A stretch of 64,000 nucleotides of DNA, taken from contig NZ_JAIEUL010000007.1 in the NCBI RefSeq assembly GCF_019599185.1, forward strand, positions 1-64,000, in the 5' to 3' direction. Shown piece after piece: positions 38,303-48,010 of the stretch. Numbering within the stretch: the stretch's first letter is position 1; each line of letters starts with the position of its first letter. This DNA comes from Cryobacterium inferilacus. GTDB lineage: Bacteria; Actinomycetota; Actinomycetes; Actinomycetales; Microbacteriaceae. Made by a program: the position numbers and the translations under genes. Below the pieces are notes generated by a model that saw only the letters and a program-made list of their open reading frames with translations, was not told the DNA's origin and did no database searches.

Positions 38303-39844
38303 TTACGGCGCGATGGCCGGGGCGACCACGAACGGTGTGAACTGGGCCTCGATGCCGGGCGAGACCAGCGCGGTGACCAGGGTGCCTGTCTCGGCGTAGT
38401 CGAGCGCGAGCACCTTGCCCTGTTCGTGCAGAATCGGGATCAGGTCGCCCCGGTCGTACGGGATCAGCAGGTCCAGGCGGATTTCCGGCCGGGGCAGCAT
38501 CGTCTCGATGGCGGTGAGGACCGCGCTGATGCCCTCGCCGGAACGCGCGGAGACGAAGATCGCGTGCGGGGACAGTCCGCGCAGCACGAGCCTGTCGTCG
38601 TCGGTGACCAGGTCGCTCTTGTTGAAGACGACCAGTTCGGGGATGGCGCTGGCACCGACCTCACCGATGACTTCCCGCACCGTGGCCAGCTGGCTGGCCG
38701 GGTCGGGGTGGGAGGCGTCGACGACGTGCACGATGACGTCGGAGTCGGCGACCTCCTCGAGGGTGGACCGGAACGCCTCGACCAGTTGGTGGGGCAGGTT
38801 GCGCACAAAACCGACGGTGTCGGTGAGGGTGTACAGCCGGCCGTCCTCGGTGGTGGACTTCCGCACGGTGGCATCCAGGGTGGCGAAGAGCGAGTTCTCC
38901 ACGAGCACGCCGGCCTTGGTGATCCGGTTGAGCAGGCTGGACTTGCCGGCGTTGGTGTAGCCGACGATCGCCACGGAGGGCACCGCGTTGCGCTTGCGGT
39001 TGGCCCGCTTGGCCTCGCGGGCCGGCTTCATCTCGACCATCTGCTTGCGCAGCTTGGACATCCGGGTGTGGATGCGGCGACGGTCCAGTTCGATCTTCGT
39101 CTCACCGGGGCCACGCGAGCCCATGCCGGCGCCGGCGCCACCGACCTGGCCACCGGCCTGGCGGGACATCGAGTCACCCCAGCCGCGGAGGCGGGGCAGC
39201 AGGTAGGCGAGCTGGGCCAGTTCGACCTGCGCCTTGCCCTCCCGGCTCTTGGCGTGCTGGCTGAAGATGTCGAGGATCACGGCGGTGCGGTCGATGACCT
39301 TCACCTTGACGACGTCTTCGAGGGCGCGCCGCTGGCTGGGTGCGAGCTCGGTGTCGGCGATCACGGTGTCGGCGCCGAGCGCCGCCACGATGGAGGCCAG
39401 TTCGAGCGCCTTGCCCTTACCGAGGTAGGTGCTGGGGTCTGGGGTGGCGCGGCGTTGCAGCAGGCCGTCGAGCACCGTCGCTCCGGCGGTTTCGGCCAGG
39501 GCAGAGAGTTCTCGCATCGAGTTCTCGGCGTCGAGCAGGCTCCGGGCGGAGTACACCCCGATCAGAACCACGTTCTCCAGGCGCAACTGCCGGTACTCGA
39601 CCTCGGTGACGTCCTGGAGCTCGGTGGAGAGCCCGCCCACGCGGCGGAGCGCGTTGCGGTCTTCACGCTCGGTCTGTTCGCCGTCGTGGTCGCCGCCATC
39701 GAAGCCGCCGTCGGCCGGGCGGGCGGACAGCGCCTGCGCCGTTCCGCTCGCGAACAGCGAGTAACCGGTCGACCGGCTCTCGGCACTGGCCAGCACGCGC
39801 GCAACTACGTCATCGTCGTCGTGTGGAGCGTTTATATCAGTCAT
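38303..39844 (-). CDS. hflX: GTPase HflX
   Basis: 513 aa ribosome-associated GTPase that rescues stalled or heat-damaged ribosomes. The N-terminal HflX domain includes YLGKGKALELASIVAA, and GSRGPGETKIELDRRRI the linker signature. The G domain has G1 GYTNAGKSSLLNRI, G3 DTVGFVRNLP and G4 FNKSDLV. About 70 low-complexity residues precede the core. TAGAGT is 7 nt before the ATG, and the gene is divergent from the methylase gene. Confidence 0.96.
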   Translation of the reverse strand: MTDINAPHDDDDVVARVLASAESRSTGYSLFASGTAQALSARPADGGFDGGDHDGEQTEREDRNALRRVGGLSTELQDVTEVEYRQLRLENVVLIGVYSARSLLDAENSMRELSALAETAGATVLDGLLQRRATPDPSTYLGKGKALELASIVAALGADTVIADTELAPSQRRALEDVVKVKVIDRTAVILDIFSQHAKSREGKAQVELAQLAYLLPRLRGWGDSMSRQAGGQVGGAGAGMGSRGPGETKIELDRRRIHTRMSKLRKQMVEMKPAREAKRANRKRNAVPSVAIVGYTNAGKSSLLNRITKAGVLVENSLFATLDATVRKSTTEDGRLYTLTDTVGFVRNLPHQLVEAFRSTLEEVADSDVIVHVVDASHPDPASQLATVREVIGEVGASAIPELVVFNKSDLVTDDDRLVLRGLSPHAIFVSARSGEGISAVLTAIETMLPRPEIRLDLLIPYDRGDLIPILHEQGKVLALDYAETGTLVTALVSPGIEAQFTPFVVAPAIAP

Positions 39845-39851
39845 TGCTTTA

Positions 39852-39857
39852 ACTCTA
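39852..39857 (-). promoter_or_regulatory. hflX -10 box (leaderless)
   Basis: TAGAGT on the minus strand, 7 nt before the hflX ATG, in a 41-nt intergenic shared with the plus-strand methylase promoter. Confidence 0.45.
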
Positions 39858-39873
39858 GTTCCTCTTTTTTCGA

Positions 39874-39879
39874 TAAGTT
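39874..39879 (+). promoter_or_regulatory. RsmC-like gene -10 box (leaderless)
   Basis: TAAGTT, then CGCTGT, then ATG. The two divergent -10 boxes in this gap are 16 nt apart, so their -35 regions overlap. Confidence 0.5.
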
Positions 39880-39885
39880 CGCTGT

Positions 39886-40506
39886 ATGGCTTCCGAACAC
39901 TATTTCTCGTCGACTCCGGGCAGCGACCTGAAATTGCGGAAGATCACCGTGAAGATCGCCGGTGCGATCCGCGAGGTCACGACCGCGAACGCGATTTTCT
40001 CCCCCGAACACATCGACACCGGCACCAAGGTACTGATGCGCGAAGCGCCGCTGCCTTCCGGCGGCGGTGATGTGCTCGACCTCGGCTGCGGCTGGGGTCC
40101 GATCAGCCTGCACCTGGCGCTGGCCGACCCGTCCGCCACGGTGTGGGCGGTGGACGTGAACGAGCGAGCCCTCGAACTGGTGCGGATGAACGCCGCCAAC
40201 CTCGGCCTCACCAACATCAACGCCGTTCTGCCCCAGGATGTTCCCGACTCGGTGTCCTTCGCCGGCATCTGGTCGAACCCGCCCATCCGGGTGGGTAAGG
40301 CCGAGCTGCACGCCATGCTCGAGCGCTGGCTGCCGCGCCTGACGCCCGGCACGGATGCCTGGCTCGTCGTGCAGCGCAACCTGGGCTCCGATTCCCTGCA
40401 GCGCTGGATCGCCGAGGAGTTCCCCGGCCAGCCCGGCGCGCTCGAGATCGAGCGTTACGCCACCGACAAGGGCTTCCGCATCCTCAACGTCCACAATCCC
40501 GCCTGA
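39886..40506 (+). CDS. RsmC/RlmG-like SAM methyltransferase
   Basis: 206 aa class I methyltransferase. Motif I is VLDLGCGWGPISLHLA (about 63-78), and the catalytic motif WSNPPIR (about 120-126) is the NPP type of N2-guanine or related base methylases. It corresponds to the C-terminal half of RsmC without the inactive N-terminal half, the usual actinobacterial form. The likely substrate is an rRNA guanine; this is inferred. Confidence 0.88.
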   Translation: MASEHYFSSTPGSDLKLRKITVKIAGAIREVTTANAIFSPEHIDTGTKVLMREAPLPSGGGDVLDLGCGWGPISLHLALADPSATVWAVDVNERALELVRMNAANLGLTNINAVLPQDVPDSVSFAGIWSNPPIRVGKAELHAMLERWLPRLTPGTDAWLVVQRNLGSDSLQRWIAEEFPGQPGALEIERYATDKGFRILNVHNPA

Positions 40507-40558
40507 CCTGCAGCACGGCTGCCTCACGGAGGCAACCCGGGTCAGCCCGCGGTCAGGC
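40501..40558. terminator. bidirectional terminator methylase/dapF
   Basis: An inner stem TGCCTC-3 nt-GAGGCA (40520-40534) lies inside an outer pair GCCTGACC (40501-40508) and GGTCAGGC (40551-40558). The outer arms contain the TGA stops of both convergent genes, which end in the same eight bases. Confidence 0.75.
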
Positions 40559-41434
40559 GAGTTTCAGGGTGCCGGTGAAGACCAGCTCGGCCGGGCCGGA
40601 CAGGCTCACGTGCTCGCCGTCCTCGGTGGGGAACATCCGCACGCCCAGCACACCGCCAGGCACCTCGACCCGCCATTGGTTGGGCGCGCCGGCGCCGGCC
40701 CAGTGCCGGGTGGCCAGGGCAGCGGCGACGGCGCCGGTGCCGCAGGAGAGGGTCTCTCCGCTGCCGCGTTCGTGCACGCGCATGCGGATGCGGCCGACGC
40801 CGTCGACCACCAGCGGGTCGTGCGGCAGCACGAACTCCACGTTGGCGCCCCCGGCGGGGTCGGGGTCCAGCTGCGGGATGAACGTGAGGTCGACCTCGGT
40901 GAGTTCGTCTTCATCGGCGAGGGCGATCACCACGTGCGGGTTGCCCACGTTGATGCCGAGCCCCGGGCGGGCCACGGCGAGGTTCTTAGCCCGCACCAGG
41001 GTCTCCCCCGGTTCCAGGCGCCAACGGCCCAGGTCCACCTGGTAGCCGGTGGCGTTGCGCTGTACGTCGCGCACTCCGCTGCGGGTACCGATGGGCAGGG
41101 TCTCCCCCGCACCCAGCTCGGCCAGGCCCTGGTCGAGCAGGAACCGGGTGTACACGCGGATGCCGTTGCCGCACATCTCCGAGACCGTGCCATCGGCGTT
41201 CCAGTAGTCCATGAACCACTCGGCGGTGTCGTCCTCGGCCAGGGCGGCGGCGCCCGCGTCGAGGTTGGCCGAGCGCACGGCACGGATGATGCCGTCGGCG
41301 CCGACGCCGAACTGGCGGTCGCAGATGCCCCGGATCTGCTCCGGGCTCAGGTCGAGCCGTCCGTCGGGGTCGGCGACCAGGACGAAGTCGTTGCCGGTGC
41401 CGTGCCCCTTGGTGAACTGCAGATCAATGCCCAT
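40553..41434 (-). CDS. dapF: diaminopimelate epimerase
   Basis: 293 aa; converts LL- to meso-diaminopimelate for lysine and peptidoglycan. The two catalytic cysteines are Cys88 in EMCGNGIRV and Cys231 in [10 protein letters not shown]. It starts [18 protein letters not shown], the family N-terminus. It lies 9 nt after miaA, and TAAACT built on the miaA stop stands 6 nt before its ATG. Confidence 0.97.
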   Translation of the reverse strand: MGIDLQFTKGHGTGNDFVLVADPDGRLDLSPEQIRGICDRQFGVGADGIIRAVRSANLDAGAAALAEDDTAEWFMDYWNADGTVSEMCGNGIRVYTRFLLDQGLAELGAGETLPIGTRSGVRDVQRNATGYQVDLGRWRLEPGETLVRAKNLAVARPGLGINVGNPHVVIALADEDELTEVDLTFIPQLDPDPAGGANVEFVLPHDPLVVDGVGRIRMRVHERGSGETLSCGTGAVAAALATRHWAGAGAPNQWRVEVPGGVLGVRMFPTEDGEHVSLSGPAELVFTGTLKLA

Positions 41435-41440
41435 CTGCCC

Positions 41441-41446
41441 AGTTTA
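41441..41446 (-). promoter_or_regulatory. dapF -10 box overlapping miaA stop
   Basis: TAAACT on the minus strand, 6 nt before the dapF ATG. Its TAA is the miaA stop codon. Apart from two bases, the context equals that of tsnR. Confidence 0.5.
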
Positions 41447-42379
41447 GGGACTCGGCAGCGGTGCGCCGTCTCCGGCCAGGTGGGTCGCGGCCTGGTCCAC
41501 CCGGTCGGCATCGTCGGCGTCGATCCAGTGCGTGTTCGGGTCACGCTTGAACCAGCTCACCTGTCGGCGGGCGTACCGGCGGGTGAGTTGTTGGGTGGCC
41601 TCGACGGCCTCGGCCCGCGACAGGGTGCCGCGCAGCTGACCGAGTGCCTGGGCGTAGCCGATGGCCCGGCTCGCGGTGACGCCCGTCTCCAGGCCGGCGG
41701 GAAGCAGCCCGTGCACCTCGTCGACCAGGCCGGCCGCCCACATCCGCTCGACCCTGGCATCGAGGCGGGGGGTGAGCACCTCGCGGGGCAGACGCAGCCC
41801 CAGGGTCACCGACTGCGTCCAATAGACCGGGTCGCCGGGCAGCACGGCCACGTGCGGTGCGCCGGTCAGCTCGACGACCTCGAGCGCCCGCACGAGTCGG
41901 CGTCCGTTGCTGGCACCGATGCGTGCGGCCGATTCCGGGTCCACGGCCTTCAGCCGCTCGTAGAGTGTTCCTGGGCCCTGGTCGGTGAGCTCGCCCTCGA
42001 GGCGGGCGCGCACCTCTGGGTCGGTGCCGGGGAACTGGAAGTCGTAGACGACCGAGGAGACGTAGAGGCCGGAACCGCCCACCAGGATCGGCACGGCCCC
42101 ACGGTCGACGATGTCGCTGACGGCGGCCCTGGCCTCCCCCTGATACCGGGCGACGGTGGCCTCGTCGGCCACGTCGAGCACGTCGAGGAGGTGGTGCGGC
42201 ACTCCGCGGCGATCGGCCAGGGGCAGTTTGGCGGTGCCGATGTCCATGCCGCGGTAGAGCTGCATGGCGTCGGCGTTCACGATCTCGGCCGGCCGGCCGG
42301 CCTCGATCAGGCGGGTGGCCAGGTCGAGCGACAGCTCGGACTTGCCGGTACCGGTGGGCCCGACGATGACAACCAGCAC
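41444..42379 (-). CDS. miaA: tRNA dimethylallyltransferase
   Basis: 311 aa; adds the dimethylallyl group to A37 of tRNAs, the substrate later methylthiolated by MiaB, whose gene is directly upstream. The P-loop is [16 protein letters not shown] (about 6-21); [17 protein letters not shown] and ASRAIGYAQ are further signatures. It starts with GTG, 5 nt after the miaB stop. Confidence 0.96.
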   Translation of the reverse strand: MLVVIVGPTGTGKSELSLDLATRLIEAGRPAEIVNADAMQLYRGMDIGTAKLPLADRRGVPHHLLDVLDVADEATVARYQGEARAAVSDIVDRGAVPILVGGSGLYVSSVVYDFQFPGTDPEVRARLEGELTDQGPGTLYERLKAVDPESAARIGASNGRRLVRALEVVELTGAPHVAVLPGDPVYWTQSVTLGLRLPREVLTPRLDARVERMWAAGLVDEVHGLLPAGLETGVTASRAIGYAQALGQLRGTLSRAEAVEATQQLTRRYARRQVSWFKRDPNTHWIDADDADRVDQAATHLAGDGAPLPSP

Positions 42380-42384
42380 CGGGG

Positions 42385-44058
42385 CTAGCGTTCCGCGTCG
42401 TCGACGGGGTAGATCGGGATGGTGGTGGCGCCGCCGTGCTGGTTCAGGTTGCTGAGGTTGAGGCTGGGTGCCGACGGGCCGCCGACGCGCAGGGTCGGCA
42501 GGCCCAGGGAGACGGCGCCGCCGGCGGACGCGGCCGGGGCGGGGACTCCGCAGGACTCGGCCTCTGCGCGGTCCCAGGCCTCGCCGGAGATGGTGCGGCG
42601 GATGCGCAACGGCGCACCGTCGAGGGAGTCGGCGATGAGGTGGAACGGTGCGGCCTGGGTGACCGTCACGGTGACCATGTCGCCGGGGCGGGGCAGGTCG
42701 CTGCCTGCGGGCACGTCGAAATGCACGAGGCGGCTGTCGGGTGCGCGGCCGCTGAGCCGATGGGTGGCTCCGTCCTTGCGGCCCTCACCGTTGGCGACGA
42801 GGAGCTCGACCTCGCGGCCGATGACCTTGCGGTTCTCCTCCCAGGAGATGCGTTCCTGCAGCGCGATCAGGCGCTCGTACCGGTCCTGCACGACGGCCTT
42901 GGGCACCTGGTCGGCCATCGTGGCGGCGGGGGTGCCAGGGCGGATCGAGTACTGGAAGGTGAAGGCCGTGGCGAACCTGGACTCCTCGACCACCCGCATG
43001 GTCTCGAGGAAGTCCTCCTCGGTTTCGCCGGGGAAGCCGACGATGATGTCGGTGCTGATCGCGGCGTCCGGCATCTGTGCGCGCACCCGGTCGAGGATGC
43101 CGAGGAACTTGGTGGACCGGTAGGAGCGGCGCATGTCTTTCAGCACCTTGTCCGAGCCAGACTGCAGCGGCATGTGCAGCTGCGGCATCACGGCGGGGGT
43201 CTCGGCCATCGCGTCGATGACGTCGTCGGTGAAGGCGGCGGGGTGCGGGCTGGTGAAGCGGATGCGTTCGAGCCCGGTGATCTGGCCGGCCGCGCGCAGC
43301 AGCTTGCCGAAGGCGAGCCGGTCGCCGAACTCGACGCCGTAGGAGTTGACGTTCTGACCGAGCAGGGTGACCTCGATGGCACCGTCGTCGACGAGCGCCT
43401 GGATCTCGGCGAGGATTTCGCCGGGGCGGCGGTCCTTCTCCTTGCCGCGCAAGGCGGGAACGATGCAGAACGTGCAGGTGTTGTTGCAGCCGACCGAGAT
43501 CGACACCCAGCCGCTGTAGCTGGAGTCGCGCTTGGTGGGCAGGGTGGACGGGAAGGTCTCGAGCGACTCGAGGATCTCCAGCTGGGCCTCACCGTTGTGA
43601 CGGGCCCGTTCGAGCAGGCTCGGCAGCGACCCCATGTTGTGGGTGCCGAACACGACGTCTACCCAGGGCGCCTTGGCCAGGATGGTGGCCTTGTCCTTCT
43701 GGGCCAGGCACCCGCCGACGGCGATCTGCATGCCGGCGTGCTTGCGCTTGACCGAGGCGAGGTAGCCGAGGTTGCCGTAGAGCTTGTTGTCGGCGTTCTC
43801 CCGCACCGCGCAGGTGTTGATCACGACGATGTCGGCCTCAGCGCCGTCGGCCGACACGTAGCCGGCCGCTTCGAGGGAGCCGCTGAGCCGTTCGGAGTCG
43901 TGCACGTTCATCTGGCAGCCGAAGGTGCGCACCTCGTAGGTGCGCGCCCGGCCCTCGTCGTCCCTCGCCGCCGGAGACGGCGCGATCACGGTGGCCTCGT
44001 GCACTGACGGTTCGGGGGGCGACGGGGTGGCGAGGAATGGTGCGGTGACGCTGCTCAT
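42385..44058 (-). CDS. miaB: tRNA-2-methylthio-N6-dimethylallyladenosine synthase
   Basis: 557 aa radical SAM methylthiotransferase. UPF0004 cluster cysteines are in [21 protein letters not shown] and VGGCLAQ. The radical SAM CxxxCxxC is in [14 protein letters not shown], and a TRAM domain follows near 430-490. About 35 extra N-terminal and 60 C-terminal residues, low in complexity, flank the core. GGGGGAACT precedes the ATG; TAAGCT is 9 nt upstream. Confidence 0.96.
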   Translation of the reverse strand: MSSVTAPFLATPSPPEPSVHEATVIAPSPAARDDEGRARTYEVRTFGCQMNVHDSERLSGSLEAAGYVSADGAEADIVVINTCAVRENADNKLYGNLGYLASVKRKHAGMQIAVGGCLAQKDKATILAKAPWVDVVFGTHNMGSLPSLLERARHNGEAQLEILESLETFPSTLPTKRDSSYSGWVSISVGCNNTCTFCIVPALRGKEKDRRPGEILAEIQALVDDGAIEVTLLGQNVNSYGVEFGDRLAFGKLLRAAGQITGLERIRFTSPHPAAFTDDVIDAMAETPAVMPQLHMPLQSGSDKVLKDMRRSYRSTKFLGILDRVRAQMPDAAISTDIIVGFPGETEEDFLETMRVVEESRFATAFTFQYSIRPGTPAATMADQVPKAVVQDRYERLIALQERISWEENRKVIGREVELLVANGEGRKDGATHRLSGRAPDSRLVHFDVPAGSDLPRPGDMVTVTVTQAAPFHLIADSLDGAPLRIRRTISGEAWDRAEAESCGVPAPAASAGGAVSLGLPTLRVGGPSAPSLNLSNLNQHGGATTIPIYPVDDAER

Positions 44059-44094
44059 AGTTCCCCCAGCTTACGCGTGCACGCGGAACGTTCT

Positions 44095-44724
44095 TTAGCG
44101 GAACCGGACGGTCGACGTGCGGCCGGACCCACGCCGGGACGCCAGTGCCGCCTTGACGGCATCGCGAACCACCGAGGAGGCGTAGCCCTTGCGCATCAGG
44201 AACCCGGTCAGGCGTCGATCGATGGTGGCATCGTCGAACCTGTCCAGCTGCTGCACCCGTTTGAGCGCGAGCTCTGTGGCACGTTCGGCCTCGTCGTCCG
44301 GCATCTCCTCGAGCTTCTCGGCGATCAGCTCCGCGTCGAGTCCGCGTTGACGCATTTCGGCGGCGACACCGCTGCGTCCCAGGCCCTTGCGTTCATGGTG
44401 GCTGTGCATGATCTGATCGGCGAGTTTCTCCTCGTCGAGGTAGTGCAGCTCGGCGAAGCGCTCGAGAATCTCCTGCACGGCCTCCTCGTCGATATCGGTG
44501 GACCGCAGCAGCTTTTCGGCCTCGACGACGGACAGCGAGCGGCCGCGGAGCCGCTGAAGCAGCATCTTCTCCGCGTGCTCGCGTTCCTCCACCGCCAGGT
44601 CCGCCGCGTCGTCGGCCTGCTCGGCCGGGCTCGCCCCCGGCAGGTAGGTCACCGGGGCGAGGCCGCCTCGGGCCGCCCGGGAACCGGCGGCGGCCCGATC
44701 AGACGAGGGCTCGAAGTGCACCAT
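44095..44724 (-). CDS. recX: regulatory protein RecX
   Basis: 209 aa modulator of RecA filaments. RecX repeats are visible: RLRGRSLSVVEAEKLL, LDEEKLADQIMHSHHERKGLG, EMRQRGLDAELIAEKLEE and RRLTGFLMRKGYASSVVRDAV. It starts 5 nt after the recA stop and is co-transcribed with it. Confidence 0.93.
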   Translation of the reverse strand: MVHFEPSSDRAAAGSRAARGGLAPVTYLPGASPAEQADDAADLAVEEREHAEKMLLQRLRGRSLSVVEAEKLLRSTDIDEEAVQEILERFAELHYLDEEKLADQIMHSHHERKGLGRSGVAAEMRQRGLDAELIAEKLEEMPDDEAERATELALKRVQQLDRFDDATIDRRLTGFLMRKGYASSVVRDAVKAALASRRGSGRTSTVRFR

Positions 44725-44729
44725 GGCGG

Positions 44730-45866
44730 CTAGGCGCCCTTACGGGACGCAGCCTTGGACGCGATGCTGGGCACCTTGGCGCCGTCGGTCCCCGTTGCCG
44801 CGCCGGTCGCCTCGGCCGCTGCCGCAGCGGTAGCGGCGTCATCCGTGGCCTTCTTCGCGGCCTTGCCTTCTGCCCCGATGCCGAGCTTGTTCTTGATCTT
44901 GGTCTCGATCTCGTTGGCCATGTCGGCGTTGCGCAGCAGGAAGTTGCGCGAGTTCTCCTTGCCCTGGCCGAGCTGGTCCCCGTCGTAGGTGTACCAGGCG
45001 CCGGACTTCTTGACGATGCCCTGGTCGACACCGAAGTCGATCAGGCTGCCCTCGCGGGAAATACCGACGCCGTAGATGATGTCGAACTCGGCCTGCTTGA
45101 ATGGCGGCGCCATCTTGTTCTTGACGACCTTGACCCTGGTGCGGTTACCGACGGCTTCGGTGCCGTCCTTGAGGGTCTCGATACGACGGATGTCCAGACG
45201 CACGGAAGCGTAGAATTTCAGCGCCTTTCCGCCGGCGGTGGTCTCCGGGCTGCCGAACATCACGCCGATCTTCTCGCGCAGCTGGTTGATGAAGATCATG
45301 GTGGTGTTGGTCTGGCTGAGGCCACCGGTGAGCTTGCGGAGGGCCTGCGACATCAGGCGGGCCTGCAGACCCACGTGGGAGTCACCCATCTCGCCCTCGA
45401 TCTCGGCGCGCGGCACCAGGGCGGCCACGGAGTCGATCACGATCAGGTCGATCGAGCCGCTTCGCACGAGCATGTCGGCGATCTCGAGGGCCTGCTCACC
45501 CGTGTCGGGCTGGGAGACCAGGAGGGCGTCGATGTCGACGCCGAGCTTCTTGGCGTATTCGGGGTCGAGGGCGTGCTCGGCGTCGATGAACGCGGCGATG
45601 CCGCCGTTCTTCTGCGCGTTGGCGATGGCGTGCAGGGTGAGGGTGGTCTTACCCGAGGACTCCGGGCCGTAGATCTCTACGATGCGGCCACGGGGCAGCC
45701 CGCCTATACCGAGCGCCACGTCCAGCGCGATCGACCCGGTGGAGATGGTCTCGACGGGTGCGCGCTCGTCGCTGCCCAGGCGCATGACCGAGCCCTTGCC
45801 GAATTGGCGGTCGATCTGGGCGAGGGCGGTGTCGAGTGCCTTCTCGCGGTCTGCTGCTGATGCCAT
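44730..45866 (-). CDS. recA: RecA recombinase
   Basis: 378 aa strand-exchange ATPase and LexA co-protease. Walker A GPESSGKT is at 67-74; [17 protein letters not shown] (Walker B), [10 protein letters not shown] and [19 protein letters not shown] (loop L2) follow. The start ATG at 45866 is set by AAAGGAG; the frame is open further up but without a ribosome site. The C-terminal tail (about 330-378) is Ala-rich. An SOS box and a -10 box lie about 200 nt upstream. Confidence 0.98.
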   Translation of the reverse strand: MASAADREKALDTALAQIDRQFGKGSVMRLGSDERAPVETISTGSIALDVALGIGGLPRGRIVEIYGPESSGKTTLTLHAIANAQKNGGIAAFIDAEHALDPEYAKKLGVDIDALLVSQPDTGEQALEIADMLVRSGSIDLIVIDSVAALVPRAEIEGEMGDSHVGLQARLMSQALRKLTGGLSQTNTTMIFINQLREKIGVMFGSPETTAGGKALKFYASVRLDIRRIETLKDGTEAVGNRTRVKVVKNKMAPPFKQAEFDIIYGVGISREGSLIDFGVDQGIVKKSGAWYTYDGDQLGQGKENSRNFLLRNADMANEIETKIKNKLGIGAEGKAAKKATDDAATAAAAAEATGAATGTDGAKVPSIASKAASRKGA

Positions 45867-46058
45867 GGTGTGCTCCTTTGGGTCGTGCGCGTGGCGCCTA
45901 TAGGCTGTCGTTTCGGTTGCCGGGAGGACCCCGGTGACCGTCTTCGACAAGGCAGGTGCGCTGTGTCGTTGACAAACCCGACTGTACGCAGCACCCCAGA
46001 CACTGGCCGGGGAATGCCACGACGGTGCATAATCCGTCTTCGACCTCTACTGTGGAGG

Positions 46059-46087
46059 AGCCTACCAACAACCGAACACGCATTCGA
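46059..46087 (-). promoter_or_regulatory. recA SOS promoter
   Basis: On the minus strand TCGAAT-GCGT-GTTCGG (46072-46087) matches 10 of 12 fixed positions of the LexA box TCGAAC-N4-GTTCGA. The -10 box TAGGCT (46059-46064) follows 7 nt later, so the LexA site covers the -35. The transcript would have a leader of about 190 nt before recA, with a CCGGG/CCCGG hairpin near 45917-45931. Confidence 0.75.
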
Positions 46088-46143
46088 CGTTGTCACGGTG
46101 TGTCGCAGATATATCCCGAGCGGACGTTCGACGTCGGGGCGAG

Positions 46144-46365
46144 TCAGGTGCGAGCGGGCGGCAGGCCGGCGCCGTGGCGCCTGGCCGGCGGCACATCCGT
46201 TTCGTCGCAGAGCGCGAGCCAGACGTCGCGGGCGGGGACTCCGCTCGCGAGGGCCTGGTCCGCTGTTCGTCCGAGCGCACCGAGGACCAGGTCGCGGGTG
46301 AGAACCCGGCCGTAGCCCTCGCCGAACTCGTCGTTCAACGCTTGGCGAAACTCGCTCAATCGCAT
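46144..46365 (-). CDS. DUF3046 protein
   Basis: 73 aa. MRLSEFRQALNDEFGEGYGR and TADQALASGVPARDVWLALC match the DUF3046 family, which is almost always next to recA in actinobacteria (Rv2738c). A short basic C-terminus follows. No enzymatic motif is present. It is not known what it does; its reading direction and position before the recA promoter are conserved. Confidence 0.88.
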   Translation of the reverse strand: MRLSEFRQALNDEFGEGYGRVLTRDLVLGALGRTADQALASGVPARDVWLALCDETDVPPARRHGAGLPPART

Positions 46366-46420
46366 GCTGCTGTACTTCCAGTTGCTGGGGGCATTTGGGC
46401 GCCGCCGTGGGGGAACGGGA

Positions 46421-46729
46421 CTAGCGCACCATCATGCTGGCATCGAACTTCGCCACCAGTTCGTCCGGCACGGTGTCGGGGAATCGATCGATTCCCTCGA
46501 TGACGGCCAACCGGTCGCCGACTTCGCGCATGATCACTGAAATGGGGGTGTCCAACGCCTCTGCGACGGAAGCGAGAATCTCCGAGGAGGCTTCCTTCTG
46601 GCCGCGTTCCACTTCGGACAGATAACCGAGGGCCACGCTGGCCTTGCTGGCAACCTGACGCAGTGTGCGCCCCTTCTGCAGACGGAAGTCCCTGAGCACA
46701 TCGCCGATTTCCTGACGAACAAGAATCAT
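46421..46729 (-). CDS. clgR: ClgR-type transcriptional activator
   Basis: 102 aa HTH-3 (Cro/CI) regulator. The HTH is about 8-60: IGDVLRDFRLQKGRTLRQVA, SVALGYLSEVERGQKEASSE. It activates clp protease and other stress genes in actinobacteria. AAGGAGG before the ATG at 46729 sets the start. The C-terminus ends DASMMVR and lacks the Ala-Ala-type degradation tail reported for some ClgR proteins. It sits between DUF3046 and cinA as in mycobacteria (Rv2745c). Confidence 0.9.
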   Translation of the reverse strand: MILVRQEIGDVLRDFRLQKGRTLRQVASKASVALGYLSEVERGQKEASSEILASVAEALDTPISVIMREVGDRLAVIEGIDRFPDTVPDELVAKFDASMMVR

Positions 46730-46806
46730 CGGAACCTCCTTCTTCGTGCTGTCTGAACTGCTGGGGCCCACTCAACCGGTCAGTTTCGTGTGGCGGATGG
46801 CCAACA

Positions 46807-46837
46807 GTACTCTATCCATCCGACACCTTGAGAGTAC
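46807..46837. promoter_or_regulatory. inverted repeat at the clgR promoter
   Basis: GTACTCT (46807-46813) and AGAGTAC (46831-46837) form a perfect 7-bp inverted repeat with 17-nt spacing. The left arm overlaps a minus-strand TAGAGT -10-like box about 80 nt before clgR. ClgR is known to regulate itself in relatives, but this sequence differs from the published ClgR motif as I remember it. Confidence 0.45.
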
Positions 46838-46896
46838 CCAACGGTGACTGGACTTTTCTTGTGAATATGTGTTCTGTAACCCGGTGGTAACACGAA

Positions 46897-47412
46897 CTAT
46901 TCCGACAATTCCGGCTTTCCGGTTTCCCTCAGCCGACACACAGCTTCGATGGCGGCTGCAACGGTTTGCGCGCGAATGCCGGCACGGTCGCCGTGCAGCA
47001 GCAGGGCGAGCGCCCAGGACCGGTCCCCCGTGGCCACGCCCAGGTACACCGTGCCGACCGGGCGGCCGTCCTGTTCGTCCGGTCCGGCGACACCCGTGGT
47101 GGCCACGCCGATGTCGGCCGGCCGGCCGTCGACGGCCAGCGCCGACCGCACACCGATCGCCATCTGCCGGGCGACCTCCGGGTGCACGGCGCCGTGTTCG
47201 GCGAGCAGTGCGGCGTCCACGCCCAGCACCGACTGCTTGAGTGCGGTGGCGTAGGCCACCACTGCCCCGACCACGACCGCGGATGCACCGGGAACGCGCA
47301 CCAGATCGGCCACGAGCAGGCCACCGGTCAGGGACTCGGCGACCGCGATGGTGAGGCCGGCGGAGGTGAGGTCGGCGATCAGGCCGGATGCGGCATCCGT
47401 GCGGGCGGTCAC
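46897..47412 (-). CDS. cinA: nicotinamide-nucleotide amidase (CinA C-terminal type)
   Basis: 171 aa, the stand-alone C-terminal domain of CinA (PncC). Signatures are TIAVAESLTGGLLVADLVRVPGAS, GVVxYA-type VVAYATALKQSVLGV, and IGVATTGVAGPDEQDGRPVGTVYLG. It deamidates nicotinamide mononucleotide in NAD recycling. The GTG start is 1 nt after the pgsA stop. Confidence 0.93.
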   Translation of the reverse strand: MTARTDAASGLIADLTSAGLTIAVAESLTGGLLVADLVRVPGASAVVVGAVVAYATALKQSVLGVDAALLAEHGAVHPEVARQMAIGVRSALAVDGRPADIGVATTGVAGPDEQDGRPVGTVYLGVATGDRSWALALLLHGDRAGIRAQTVAAAIEAVCRLRETGKPELSE

Positions 47413-47413
47413 G

Positions 47414-48007
47414 TCAGGACTGGTGCGGCTGCCGGTTGACCCGGCGGGCCGCGACGAGGTATTCGACGCCGGTGTAGACCGTGAGCAAGAGCGCGATGGT
47501 CATGGTGATCGTGTTGACCCAGTGGATCCAGTCGCCGAGGATCAGCCAGAGCGGCAGCAGCGCCAGCGAGATCGCCACCGACTGGGCGATGGTCTTGAGC
47601 TTGCCGCCGCGGGAGGCGGGAATGACCCGGTCGCTGAGCATGGCGAAGCGGAACACCGTGATGCCGATCTCGCGCACCAGGATGAGGATGGTGACCCACC
47701 AGGGCAGCTCCAGCAGGATGGACAGGCCGATCAGCGCGGCACCGGTGAGGACCTTGTCGGCGATCGGGTCGAGCAGCTTGCCGAGGTCGGTGACGAGGTT
47801 GTACCGCCGGGCGATGGCACCGTCGATGCCGTCGGTGGCGATCGCCACGATGAAGAGCACGGCGGCCCACCAGCGCAGAGCGCCGTCGGCGCCGTCGTCG
47901 ACCAGCAGCATCCAGAAGAACAGCGGTGCCAGCAGGATGCGCACCACGGTGATGATGTTCGGCAGGTTCCAGTTCGAGGACACCGCCGGGGTGGTCGGGG
48001 TTGCCAT
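47414..48007 (-). CDS. pgsA: CDP-diacylglycerol-glycerol-3-phosphate phosphatidyltransferase
   Basis: 197 aa integral membrane enzyme making phosphatidylglycerophosphate. The CDP-alcohol transferase motif DGIDGAIARRYNLVTDLGKL... is at about 59-83 and ends with the conserved D-x3-D (LLDPIADK). About five to six membrane helices. It lies 3 nt after ftsK, as in the mycobacterial order. Confidence 0.95.
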   Translation of the reverse strand: MATPTTPAVSSNWNLPNIITVVRILLAPLFFWMLLVDDGADGALRWWAAVLFIVAIATDGIDGAIARRYNLVTDLGKLLDPIADKVLTGAALIGLSILLELPWWVTILILVREIGITVFRFAMLSDRVIPASRGGKLKTIAQSVAISLALLPLWLILGDWIHWVNTITMTIALLLTVYTGVEYLVAARRVNRQPHQS

Positions 48008-48010
48008 GGG

